From NCBI GenBank assembly GCA_965371355.1, contig CBDUYD010000005.1, positions 1-39,136 of the forward strand: 39,136 nt of DNA. Reading direction: 5' to 3'. Position numbers and translations under genes: made by a program. The notes under the pieces were generated by a model. That model searched no databases. It was given only the letters and a program-made list of their open reading frames with translations, and was not told the origin of the DNA. Source of the DNA: JASJHI01 sp965371355. Its GTDB lineage: Bacteria > Actinomycetota > Acidimicrobiia > Acidimicrobiales > Ilumatobacteraceae. This document shows, piece after piece, positions 25,505-33,447 of the stretch; position 1 is the stretch's first letter; each line of letters starts with the position of its first letter.

Positions 25505-26476
25505 ATGACCGATCCACCCAACGGAATGAGCGGACCGTCGCGCGAGCGGCCGATGATCCTGCTCGACTGCGATCCTGGCCACGACGACGCCGTCGCGATC
25601 ATCGCCGCAGCGCACGACGCGGAACTCGTCGGGATCACGACGGTCGCCGGCAACGCTCCGCTCGAGCGCACCACCTACAACGCGCGCGCAATGCGCGACC
25701 TGCTCGGGATCGACGTACCGATCCACTCGGGCTGTGACCGCCCGCTCGTCGTCGAGCCCGTGTCGGGCGACTACATCCACGGCGAGAGCGGACTCGACGG
25801 CGCCGACCTCCCACCGCCGACGACACCGCTCGACGGCGGCGACGGGGTGTCGTTCATCATCGAGACGTGTCGTCGCGTCGAGGGCGTCTGGCTCGTCGCG
25901 ACCGGTCCGCTGACCAACGTCGCGCGGGCACTCACCAAAGCGCCCGACATCGCCGATCGTGTCGCCGGAATCTCGCTGATGGGCGGCGGGTCTTTCGGCA
26001 ACCGCACGGCGGCGGCCGAGTACAACATCTGGGCCGATCCCGAAGCCGCGCAGATCGTGTTCGGGTACGGCGGGCGGTTGATCATGGCCGGCCTCGACGC
26101 GACCCACATGTTCCAGGCCACACCCGCGCGGATAGCCGCCGTGCGAGCCATCCCGGGTCGGCTGGCCTCCGTGCTCGCCGACCTGTTCGACTTCTTCACC
26201 GCCACCTACCTGCGCAGACACGACCCCGGTGCGATGCTGGGCGCGGCCGTGCACGACCCGCTGGCGGTGCTGGCGGTCACCCGTCCCGAACTGTTCGATC
26301 GGGTCGATCGTCACGTCGCGATCGAGACGGCGGCGTCGCTGACCCGCGGCATGACCGTGATCGACGAGCGGCGCCTCCTCGAGCGGCTCGCCCCGAACAC
26401 CGAGGTGCTCGTCGGCGTCGACGACGAGCGCGCCTTCGCGGTCGTCCACGACGCGATCGCCCACTTCAGTCGCTGA
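25505..26476 (+). CDS. Inosine-uridine preferring nucleoside hydrolase family protein
   Basis: 323 residues. It has the calcium-binding N-terminal signature DCDPGHDDA (residues 21-29), TTVAGN, ATGPLTNVA and the C-terminal HDPLAV with the further metal-ligand Asp, all marks of the IunH/RihA superfamily, which cleave ribonucleosides to base and ribose in purine/pyrimidine salvage. The NIWADPEAA segment also fits. The ATG at 25505 has a weak CAAGCT box 7 bp before it. Substrate preference is not readable from sequence. Confidence 0.93.
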   Translation: MTDPPNGMSGPSRERPMILLDCDPGHDDAVAIIAAAHDAELVGITTVAGNAPLERTTYNARAMRDLLGIDVPIHSGCDRPLVVEPVSGDYIHGESGLDGADLPPPTTPLDGGDGVSFIIETCRRVEGVWLVATGPLTNVARALTKAPDIADRVAGISLMGGGSFGNRTAAAEYNIWADPEAAQIVFGYGGRLIMAGLDATHMFQATPARIAAVRAIPGRLASVLADLFDFFTATYLRRHDPGAMLGAAVHDPLAVLAVTRPELFDRVDRHVAIETAASLTRGMTVIDERRLLERLAPNTEVLVGVDDERAFAVVHDAIAHFSR

Positions 26477-26573
26477 CCGCTCACTCGGCCGGCACGACTT
26501 CTCCGATCACCGTGTAGGGGTGGTCGCCGCCGACACCGGATCGATGGCACGGTCGCCCCGATCGGTCGGCTCG

Positions 26574-26579
26574 TAGTCT
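26574..26579 (+). promoter_or_regulatory. Putative -10 box (TAGTCT) of the DPP-IV-like peptidase gene
   Basis: TAGTCT ends 6 bp before the GTG at 26586, with no Shine-Dalgarno; a clear example of the leaderless pattern. The 109-bp gap to the preceding gene holds nothing else I can identify. Confidence 0.5.
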
Positions 26580-26585
26580 GACCGC

Positions 26586-28703
26586 GTGGCCGATTCCTTC
26601 CCCAGACAGCACGCGCGGACCCAGCGATTCACACTCGGTGAACCGCGAACGTTGACCATCTCGCCGGACGGGCGCCGGATCGTCTTCCTGCGCAGCACCG
26701 CCGGCGACGACCCGGTCAACGCGCTCTGGGTGGCCGACGCCCGATCGGGGGACGAGCGCTGCGTCGCCGACCCGCGCCGGCTGTTGGCGGAGGCCGACGA
26801 TGTCGAGTTGCCCGAGCAGGAACGCAGGAGGCGCGAGCGCGCCCGCGAGAGCGCCGGGGGAATCACCGGGTACGCAACCGATGCGATGGTGACGGTCGCC
26901 GCGTTCACGCTCGGGGGGCGGTTGTTCGTGGCCGGTCTGCTGTCGGCACGGGCCAGGCCCCTCGACGTGTCCGGTCCCGTCTTCGACCCACGGCCCGACC
27001 CGCTCGCCCGCCGCATCGCCTACGTCAGCGGCGACGCTCTCAGGGTGGCCGAACTCGACGGGTCCTCCCGCCCTGTGGTGCGACCCGACGCCGGCGAGGA
27101 CGACACCGTGTCGTGGGGATCGGCCGACTTCATCGCCGCCGAGGAGATGCACCGATTCCGCGGCTACTGGTGGAGTCCCGACGGCGAGACCCTCGCGGTC
27201 TGCCGGGTCGACACAGCACCGGTCGACCGATGGGTGATCGCCGATCCCTCCGAGCCGGCCACGGCCGCCACCATCGTGCGCTACCCGGCTGCGGGGGCGG
27301 CGAACCCCGACGTCACCCTCCACCTCGTCGGGCTCGACGGCGGGCGGCGGCAGGTGACGTGGGACGGGGAGGCGTATCCCTACCTCGCCGTGGTCGACTG
27401 GTCGGCCGCCGGGTTGATCATCCAGGTGCAGTCTCGCGACCAGCGCCGAACGCAGATTCTCCGCGTCGAGGTCGACTCGGCGACGACGAGGGTGATCGCC
27501 ACCGACGAGGACGCCGCATGGGTCGAACTCGTTGCGGGCACGCCGCGGCTGACCGACGACGGACGCCTCGTCAGCGCCGCGGATCGGGAGGGCGCTCGAC
27601 GGCTGATGATCGACGGTGAGGTGGTGACACCGCCCGATCTCCAGGTGCGTTCGGTGCTGTCGGTGAGCGACGGAGCGGTCACGTTCCAGGCCAATCCGAT
27701 CGACGACGCGACTTCGATGCACGTCTGGCGCCTGGACGCGGATGGGACGCTGCACGCGCTCACCGACGAACGGGGCGTCCACACCGCGGTGGTCGGAGGA
27801 TCGTGCACGGTGCTCAGGTCGGCGGGCCTCGATCACCCGGGAACCACGAGCGGTACCACCGGCACCGGTCTCACCCTCGCGTCGCACGCGGAGGTGCCCC
27901 TCGTGCGCCCGAACATCGAGATCTTCACCGACGGCGAACGGAACATCGCCACCGCGCTGCTCCTCCCCCACGATCACGACGGGAGCCCGCTGCCGGTGCT
28001 CGTCGACCCGTACGGGGGCCCGCACGCGCTGCGGGTACTGCGCTCGTACAACGGGTTCTGCGTATCGCAGTGGTTTGCCGATCAGGGCTTCGCCGTCGTC
28101 GTCGCCGACGGCCGCGGCACTCCCGGACGAGGCAGCGCGTGGGAACGGGCGGTGCGCGGCGACCTCGCATCGTCGCCGCTCGACGATCAGGTCGCCGCGC
28201 TCGAGACCGCTGCGCGACACCACCCCTCTCTCGACCTCGACCGGGTGGCGATCCGCGGATGGAGCTTCGGCGGGTACCTCGCCGCGCTGGCGGTGATTCG
28301 ACGTCCCGACGTCTTCCATGCCGCCGTCGCCGGCGCGCCGGTGACCGACTGGCGGCTGTATGACACCCACTACACCGAGCGATATCTCGGAATGCCCCGG
28401 GACGAGCCCGACGCCTACAACGCCAGCTCGCTGCTCGGCGACGCCGGCGCGCTCGACCGGCCGTTGCTGCTGATCCACGGCCTCGCCGACGACAACGTGG
28501 TCGCCGCCCACACGCTGCGCCTCTCGTCGGAGCTGCTCGCCGCCGGACGACCGCACGAGGTGCTCCCGCTCGTCGGCGTCACGCACATGACGTCCGACGA
28601 AGTGGTCGCCGAGAATCTGCTGCTGTACCAGCTCGACTTCCTCCGTCGATCGCTCGATCGCTCTACGCCGGACGCACCCGCGGCATCTACTCTGCCCGGG
28701 TGA
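26586..28703 (+). CDS. S9 family dipeptidyl peptidase IV-like peptidase
   Basis: 705 residues. The N-terminal DPP-IV beta-propeller contains the paired glutamates that hold the substrate amino terminus (AAEEMHRFRGYWWSPDG, about residues 182-198). The C-terminal hydrolase domain has DPYGGPHA, the nucleophile elbow GWSFGGY (Ser about 560), HGLADDNV (Asp about 636) and THMT (His about 667). It should release N-terminal dipeptides, cytoplasmically as no signal peptide is present. The GTG start is supported by a -10 box 6 bp upstream. Its stop overlaps the next gene's GTG (GTGA). Confidence 0.92.
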   Translation: MADSFPRQHARTQRFTLGEPRTLTISPDGRRIVFLRSTAGDDPVNALWVADARSGDERCVADPRRLLAEADDVELPEQERRRRERARESAGGITGYATDAMVTVAAFTLGGRLFVAGLLSARARPLDVSGPVFDPRPDPLARRIAYVSGDALRVAELDGSSRPVVRPDAGEDDTVSWGSADFIAAEEMHRFRGYWWSPDGETLAVCRVDTAPVDRWVIADPSEPATAATIVRYPAAGAANPDVTLHLVGLDGGRRQVTWDGEAYPYLAVVDWSAAGLIIQVQSRDQRRTQILRVEVDSATTRVIATDEDAAWVELVAGTPRLTDDGRLVSAADREGARRLMIDGEVVTPPDLQVRSVLSVSDGAVTFQANPIDDATSMHVWRLDADGTLHALTDERGVHTAVVGGSCTVLRSAGLDHPGTTSGTTGTGLTLASHAEVPLVRPNIEIFTDGERNIATALLLPHDHDGSPLPVLVDPYGGPHALRVLRSYNGFCVSQWFADQGFAVVVADGRGTPGRGSAWERAVRGDLASSPLDDQVAALETAARHHPSLDLDRVAIRGWSFGGYLAALAVIRRPDVFHAAVAGAPVTDWRLYDTHYTERYLGMPRDEPDAYNASSLLGDAGALDRPLLLIHGLADDNVVAAHTLRLSSELLAAGRPHEVLPLVGVTHMTSDEVVAENLLLYQLDFLRRSLDRSTPDAPAASTLPG
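28688..28693 (+). promoter_or_regulatory. Putative internal -10 box (TACTCT) before the TerB-like gene
   Basis: TACTCT lies inside the last codons of the peptidase gene, 6 bp before the overlapping GTG at 28700. It could give a leaderless transcript of the TerB-like gene independent of coupling to the peptidase. Confidence 0.4.
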
Positions 28704-29110
28704 ACCAACCTGCGATCAACGACCGACTCGTCGAGCTCTACCGCGGTGTCGCCGTCCACGCCACGGCCGACAGCGAGCACCAGGCCGCGCTCGAGCTGCT
28801 CGCACTGGTCATGTTGGCCGACCAGGACATCGCCGACAGCGAGATCGACGTCGTCCGCGAGATCAGCCTCGAATGGCGGGGCGCCGACCTGGCGTTCGAG
28901 GACTACCTCCGGCCCGCGATCGAAGCTGCCCGTCACGCGATCGAGAGTGATCGCGTCGGCGACCTGCTGAACGACATCGACGCCCGCATCAACTCGCGGA
29001 TCCTCCGGTCGGCACTGTTCTCGGCCGCCCGCGACGTGGCCGACATCGACGACGACGTCTCGCCCGAGGAGGGCACGCTCCTCGCTGCCATCGCCGTCCG
29101 CTTCGACTGA
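28700..29110 (+). CDS. TerB-like (DjlA N-terminal-like) helical protein
   Basis: 136 residues, all-helical. The segment LLALVMLADQDIADSEIDVVREI (about 32-54) followed by a second acidic repeat DVADIDDDVSPEEGTLLAAIA near the end is the TerB / tellurite-resistance-like pattern, two pseudo-repeats each with an acidic loop that may bind a metal. Cellular role unknown; tellurite resistance should not be assumed. The GTG overlaps the stop of the peptidase gene. A strong hairpin follows the stop. Confidence 0.75.
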   Translation: MNQPAINDRLVELYRGVAVHATADSEHQAALELLALVMLADQDIADSEIDVVREISLEWRGADLAFEDYLRPAIEAARHAIESDRVGDLLNDIDARINSRILRSALFSAARDVADIDDDVSPEEGTLLAAIAVRFD

Positions 29111-29131
29111 TCCTGCCCGCTCTCGACCGGT

Positions 29132-29162
29132 CGACTCCGCTCCGCTGACCGGAGAGGAGTCG
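29132..29162. terminator. Bidirectional terminator hairpin between convergent genes
   Basis: CGACTCC (29132-29138) pairs with GGAGTCG (29156-29162), then after a single G/A mismatch CTCCG (29140-29144) pairs with CGGAG (29150-29154), loop CTGAC. The 12 paired positions lie between the ends of the TerB-like gene (plus) and the deaminase gene (minus), so it can serve both. Confidence 0.65.
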
Positions 29163-29224
29163 CCGAGATCGATGCCGCCACGAGGCGCACCAGTGGCGCG
29201 AGCGCGGTGATGACGTCCGGATCG

Positions 29225-29686
29225 TCAGTCCCAGAACCCGTTGTGCGCCTCGGCCGCCTCGTCCTCACGCTGTGGTCCGTCGAAGCTGATCGGTGGAACC
29301 GACGTGATGTCGACCGCCGACAGGGTGAACCCGACCGGTTCGCTCCCCGATGCACGGACGAGGTCGTTCAGCCGGGAATGGGAAAGTGCGAAGACCACCC
29401 GTCTGACACCGGCCCAGAACATGGCTCCCACACACATCGGGCACGGTTCACACGAGGCGAACACGGTTCCGTCCGCGAGCTGCCGGAGCTGGTCGCGGTC
29501 CTCGAGTTGCCGCACGAGCATCAGCTCGGCGTGGGCGGTGAGGTCGTGATCCGAGGTCACCCGGTTGTGGGCTTCGGCGACGATCCTGCCGTCGAGCACG
29601 AGGAGCGCCCCGAAGGGATGGTCGCCTCGTTCCCGAGCTTGCGACGCCAGCTCAATAGTCCGGGTCATGAAGTCGTCGACATCCAC
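29225..29686 (-). CDS. Zinc-dependent nucleoside/guanine deaminase family protein
   Basis: 153 residues. It has the cytidine-deaminase-like zinc site: H52-A-E54 (in LTAHAELML) and P81-C-P-M-C85 (in SCEPCPMCVGAMFWAG). This subgroup contains guanine deaminase and tRNA-adenosine deaminase TadA. The HPFGALLV opening, the AHNRV segment and lack of the basic TadA tail favour a free base or nucleoside deaminase. ATG at 29686; a TACCGT box lies 10 bp upstream. The adenylate cyclase gene ends 45 bp before it on the same strand. Confidence 0.87.
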   Translation of the reverse strand: MDVDDFMTRTIELASQARERGDHPFGALLVLDGRIVAEAHNRVTSDHDLTAHAELMLVRQLEDRDQLRQLADGTVFASCEPCPMCVGAMFWAGVRRVVFALSHSRLNDLVRASGSEPVGFTLSAVDITSVPPISFDGPQREDEAAEAHNGFWD

Positions 29687-29731
29687 GCCCGAACGGTAGA
29701 TCAGCGAGCCCTTGAGGGTGACCGCAACGGT

Positions 29732-30847
29732 TCACGTCGGCCGCGACGACAGCGCGACGAGTTCGACCGGCTCTGCCAGGCCGGGCATCTCGATGGCGCC
29801 GAGGGGGTGGATCATCAAGTCGTCCTCGGTCTCGAGAGCGTCGGTGGTGTCCAGCGTTGCCACGATGCCGTGCAGTGGTGCGAGTTTCGTGACCCGCGCG
29901 GCGAGGTTCACGATCGGGCCGAAGAAGTCACCTTCTCGGGTCAGAACCTCACCGAACGCGAGACCGACGCGCAGCGGCGGCAAGAGTGGATCGAGCCGCA
30001 TCGATTCGACCAGATCGACGGCTATCGCACAGGCGAAGTCAGCGGTATCGGCCCGGAACATGACCTCGTCGCCGATGAACTTCACGACGCGGCCGCCGTG
30101 AGCGGTGATCGTGTCGGTCGCCGTGTTCTCGAAGACGTCGAGTGCAGCGTCGAGGTCGGCGAGTGACCTGCTGTCGGCGAGCGTCGTCGAGCCGACGAGG
30201 TCGGCAAATCCGATCGCCAGCCGCCGGGTGTCGACACCGTGGGCCAGCGCGGCGGTCAGGGACGACTCCGACAGTGGCCGAAAGGCCTGCTGCATGTAGC
30301 GGGCGAGCATGAATGTCAGTTGGTCGCCGAACTTCGAGAGGATCTCCGCGCCGGCCACATTGGCGTCGAGGAGTTGAACGCCGGATTCGTCGTCGCGGAG
30401 CGCGGGTGCCGCGGCGGAGGTGAAGAAGGCGGACATCGCGGCATCTCCGATGCGTGCGACGGCCGCTGCCGCCACACGGATGATCTGCAGCACTGCGTCC
30501 TCCCCCAGGAGGCCGAACGCGGGCGCAACGTCGGACATCAGCGTCACGTCATGCTCACCGAAGATGCGCTCGTCGGTCCCCGAGAGGCGGAAGCCGCTCG
30601 CCCGCGCGAATCGCTCGACCTGTGAAACGGGAACGCCGGCACGCTCCGCGACGTCGGTGATCGTGTACCGCTCATCATCGGGGGCGTGGATCCGCTGGAC
30701 CGCACGATCGATCAGATCGTCACCCGCCTCCCGGATCTCGTCCACGGTGAGCCCGATCTCGAGACAGCGCCTCACAAGAGCCGCCCTCGCGGCATCATCG
30801 ACGGCCGGATCGAACAAACCCTCGTCTTCCAACTCACGATCGTCCAT
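29732..30847 (-). CDS. Class III adenylate cyclase with N-terminal regulatory domain (Rv1264-like)
   Basis: 371 residues. The C-terminal cyclase domain (about 210-371) keeps all six catalytic residues: metal-binding Asp216 (FADLVGST) and Asp260 (FIGDEVMF), adenine-selecting Lys256 and Asp307 (GDFFGPIVN), and transition-state Asn314 and Arg318 (VNLAAR). The N-terminal ~200 residues are helical with YTITDVAERAGV, matching the adenylate-cyclase regulatory domain of M. tuberculosis Rv1264, which is pH-sensitive. Soluble, no membrane segment. The ATG at 30847 is favoured over an upstream in-frame ATG because GACACT lies 6 bp before it. It should make cAMP; no CRP-like gene is nearby. Confidence 0.9.
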   Translation of the reverse strand: MDDRELEDEGLFDPAVDDAARAALVRRCLEIGLTVDEIREAGDDLIDRAVQRIHAPDDERYTITDVAERAGVPVSQVERFARASGFRLSGTDERIFGEHDVTLMSDVAPAFGLLGEDAVLQIIRVAAAAVARIGDAAMSAFFTSAAAPALRDDESGVQLLDANVAGAEILSKFGDQLTFMLARYMQQAFRPLSESSLTAALAHGVDTRRLAIGFADLVGSTTLADSRSLADLDAALDVFENTATDTITAHGGRVVKFIGDEVMFRADTADFACAIAVDLVESMRLDPLLPPLRVGLAFGEVLTREGDFFGPIVNLAARVTKLAPLHGIVATLDTTDALETEDDLMIHPLGAIEMPGLAEPVELVALSSRPT

Positions 30848-30898
30848 CACCCCAGTGTCGCGCCGTCCCGGGGGCGCGCCGATCACGGGATCGCTTCG

Positions 30899-32311
30899 TC
30901 AGGGCTCTGGCCTGTACACCATCCGCAGGCCATCGCGCATCACACCCTCGTGCATCTCGTGGTCGGGAACGATCGCCTCGGCCACGAAGCCCGCTGCCGT
31001 GTACGAGCGGACCGCCCGTTCGTTCTCCGGGTACGGCATGATCACGACATCGCGTGCACCGCGATCGTGCAACAGGTAGTCGGCGACCGACCGCAGGATT
31101 CGCCGGCCGAGACCCGAACCGTGCAGCTCCGGCTCGCCGACGAAGAGGTCGAGCGACCACGTTCCGCGACTGTCGTCGAGGCCGAACTCGGCCGCGTGTT
31201 CGGTCAGCTCGTAGATCTGGACGTAGCCGACGGGACGACCATCGAGCTCGACGATCATCGGCTCGGTGCCCTCCCGCTCGAGCGCGCCGCCGGGGCCGTA
31301 ATGGTCGATGATGTCGGCGAGGTCGAAGTCGCGATCGCGACCCTCGTACCACTCGAGCACTTCCGGCGTCGTCAACCACCTGAGCAAGAGGTCGTAGTCG
31401 CCGGGCCGATTGACCAGATGCCGGACGGTCAAGCCGTCCGAGGTCACGACGGTAGGCGTGCGGCGGGCGACGGCTATGCGATCGCGGCCGGACAGGTCGG
31501 GCCGCACCTCGACGTCGACGAACCCGGCGTCGAGCAGCAGCGAGTGCACCTCACTCCCCTGGTCCGATCCGATCTCGAGTACGAGCGTGCCGCCCGGGCG
31601 GAGCCGCGGGCCGGCGTCCGCGATGATCAGTCGTAGCGCATCGAGACCGTCGGCACCCGCGTAGAGCGCGGACGCCGGCTCCCAGCCCGACACGATCGGC
31701 TCGACGTCGTCGGAGTCGGTGGCGACATAGGGCGGGTTCGAGACGATCACGTCCGCCGACACGTCGACAGGAAGTGCATCGAACCAGGAACCGGCGGCGA
31801 CCCGGACGACGCGCGCCGCCCGCCCGAGTCCGGCGAGATTCGCGCGCGCCAGATCGAGCGCCGCCTCGCTCTCGTCCGTGAGCCAGACGGCGGTTACCTC
31901 GGCTGGGAGTTCATCGGCGACCGCCAACCCGATGGCGCCGGTCCCGGTGCCGAGATCGACGATCGTGCGGGTCGGGCCGTACCCGCCGGCGATCTCGATC
32001 GACACCCCGGCAACCAGTTCGGTTTCCGGTCGCGGGATCAACGCCCGCGCATCGACCGCCAAGTCGATGCGGCGGAAGCTCCAGTGACCGAGCACGTACT
32101 GAACCGGCTCGCCCGTGCGGTAGCGGGCGAGCATCGATTCGAGGTGCGCCACCATCCGCTCGGTCGCCTCGTCCCCGAGCAACGAGACGAAACCGGCGGC
32201 ATCGACCGATGCGGCCTGCTCGCACAGCCAGCGGGCGTGCGTCGGATCGCCGATCGCTTCGGTCGTCCGTCGCAACAGCTCCCGCCAGTTGACTACAGCG
32301 TCGCCGGTCAC
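30899..32311 (-). CDS. prmC: PrmC release-factor glutamine methyltransferase fused to a GNAT domain
   Basis: 470 residues, about 185 more than a normal PrmC. Residues 1-285 are PrmC: IPRPETE (92-98), the SAM loop DLGTGTG (119-125) and the catalytic NPPY (192-195), which methylates the GGQ glutamine of release factors. Residues about 290-470 form a GNAT acetyltransferase of the AAC(6')-like group: LTTPEVLEWYEG, VGYVQIYE, the acetyl-CoA loop LHGSGLGRRIL (396-406), and PENERAVRSYTAAGF. No stop or frameshift separates the halves. GTG start at 32311. It lies 30 bp after prfA, whose product is the PrmC substrate. The GNAT substrate is unknown. Confidence 0.9.
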   Translation of the reverse strand: MTGDAVVNWRELLRRTTEAIGDPTHARWLCEQAASVDAAGFVSLLGDEATERMVAHLESMLARYRTGEPVQYVLGHWSFRRIDLAVDARALIPRPETELVAGVSIEIAGGYGPTRTIVDLGTGTGAIGLAVADELPAEVTAVWLTDESEAALDLARANLAGLGRAARVVRVAAGSWFDALPVDVSADVIVSNPPYVATDSDDVEPIVSGWEPASALYAGADGLDALRLIIADAGPRLRPGGTLVLEIGSDQGSEVHSLLLDAGFVDVEVRPDLSGRDRIAVARRTPTVVTSDGLTVRHLVNRPGDYDLLLRWLTTPEVLEWYEGRDRDFDLADIIDHYGPGGALEREGTEPMIVELDGRPVGYVQIYELTEHAAEFGLDDSRGTWSLDLFVGEPELHGSGLGRRILRSVADYLLHDRGARDVVIMPYPENERAVRSYTAAGFVAEAIVPDHEMHEGVMRDGLRMVYRPEP

Positions 32312-32341
32312 GGCGCGTAGCGGCCCGCACTCACGGAGCCA

Positions 32342-33415
32342 TCACACCGACGGCTCGCCCTCCGCGAGCAGCCTCGCCCGCTCCTCGGCGGCGAGCGCGT
32401 CGACGACGATCTGGAGGTCGCCGGCGAGCACGTCGGTCAGGCGGTACAGCGTGAATCCGATGCGGTGATCGGTGACGCGGTTCTCCTTGTAGTTGTACGT
32501 GCGGATCTTCTCGCTGCGGCCCCCGCCGCCGACCTGCGACCGGCGCTCGGCGGAGAGTTCGTCGTTGCGTTCGGCCTCGGCGATTTCGTACAGCCGGGCG
32601 CGCAGCACCTGCATCGCCCGCGCCTTGTTCTGGAGCTGCGAGCGTTCGTCCTGCATCGCGACGACCACTCCACTCGGCAGATGGGTGATCCGCACCGCCG
32701 AGTCGGTCGTGTTGACGCTCTGCCCCCCGGGCCCGCTCGCCCGGTACACGTCGATCTCGAGATCGCGATCGTCGATCCGCACATCGATCTCGTCTGCCTC
32801 CGGCAGCACCGTCACCGTCGCCGACGACGTGTGGATCCTGCCCTGGCTCTCGGTGACGGGCACTCGCTGCACACGGTGGGGACCACCCTCGTACTTCATG
32901 TTCCGCCACACCGTGTCGCCGCGCAGCTCGAACGTGACGTCGTTGAATCCGCCCATATCGCTCGGCGACGCGCCGAGCGTCTCGAGCTTCCATCGATTTC
33001 GTGCGGCATAGGCCTCGTACATCTCGAACAGGTCGCGGGCGAACAGGTTGGCCTCCTCGCCGCCCTCGGCGCCGCGGATCTCGACGATCACGTTCTTGCC
33101 GTCGTGAGGGTCGGTCGGCAGCATCATCTCCCGCAACTCGACCTCGAGATCGGCAAGTCCGGCCGTGAGGCTGTCGATCTCGGCGACGAGCATCTCGCGC
33201 TCGGAGCCCGAAGCGTCGACCATCATCTCGCGCGCGGCGACCACGTCGTCGGACCGCGCGTTGTACTCGCGATAGGCGGCGACGACGGGGCCGAGATCGT
33301 TGTAGCGCTTGGAGAGCACGCGCAGCTTGGACGGATCGGAGAGGACCTCGGGGTCGGCGAGCTGGTGTTCGAGGATCTCGTACTCCTCGTCGACCTGGCG
33401 GAGGCGCTCGATCAC
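32342..33415 (-). CDS. prfA: Peptide chain release factor 1
   Basis: 357 residues. It contains the stop-codon recognition tripeptide P-V-T in RVQRVPVTESQGR, which marks RF1 (UAA/UAG), and the catalytic GGQ in ASGPGGQSVNTTDSAV, whose Gln is methylated by PrmC (next gene). The N-terminal coiled-coil domain (DEEYEILEHQLADP...) is complete. The start is GTG at 33415, with TAGCCT 8 bp upstream and no Shine-Dalgarno. The frame stays open upstream only as an artefact inside the preceding gene. Confidence 0.96.
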   Translation of the reverse strand: MIERLRQVDEEYEILEHQLADPEVLSDPSKLRVLSKRYNDLGPVVAAYREYNARSDDVVAAREMMVDASGSEREMLVAEIDSLTAGLADLEVELREMMLPTDPHDGKNVIVEIRGAEGGEEANLFARDLFEMYEAYAARNRWKLETLGASPSDMGGFNDVTFELRGDTVWRNMKYEGGPHRVQRVPVTESQGRIHTSSATVTVLPEADEIDVRIDDRDLEIDVYRASGPGGQSVNTTDSAVRITHLPSGVVVAMQDERSQLQNKARAMQVLRARLYEIAEAERNDELSAERRSQVGGGGRSEKIRTYNYKENRVTDHRIGFTLYRLTDVLAGDLQIVVDALAAEERARLLAEGEPSV

Positions 33416-33423
33416 GGTGGTGG

Positions 33424-33429
33424 AGGCTA
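33424..33429 (-). promoter_or_regulatory. Putative -10 box (TAGCCT) of prfA
   Basis: TAGCCT on the minus strand 8 bp before the GTG at 33415. It suggests an independent leaderless prfA-prmC transcript in addition to read-through from rpmE. Confidence 0.42.
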
Positions 33430-33447
33430 ACGAGAAACGGCCGTCCG

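Noticed and set aside
26481..28586. A 701-codon open frame on the minus strand opposite the DPP-IV-like peptidase
   Set aside because: GC-rich shadow frame; the plus-strand gene has full catalytic motifs, while the antisense translation is His/Arg/Gly-rich with no recognisable domain.
28700..29110. Tellurite resistance determinant
   Set aside because: Only a single TerB-like fold is present; there is no terC, terD or terZ neighbour, so a resistance role is unsupported.
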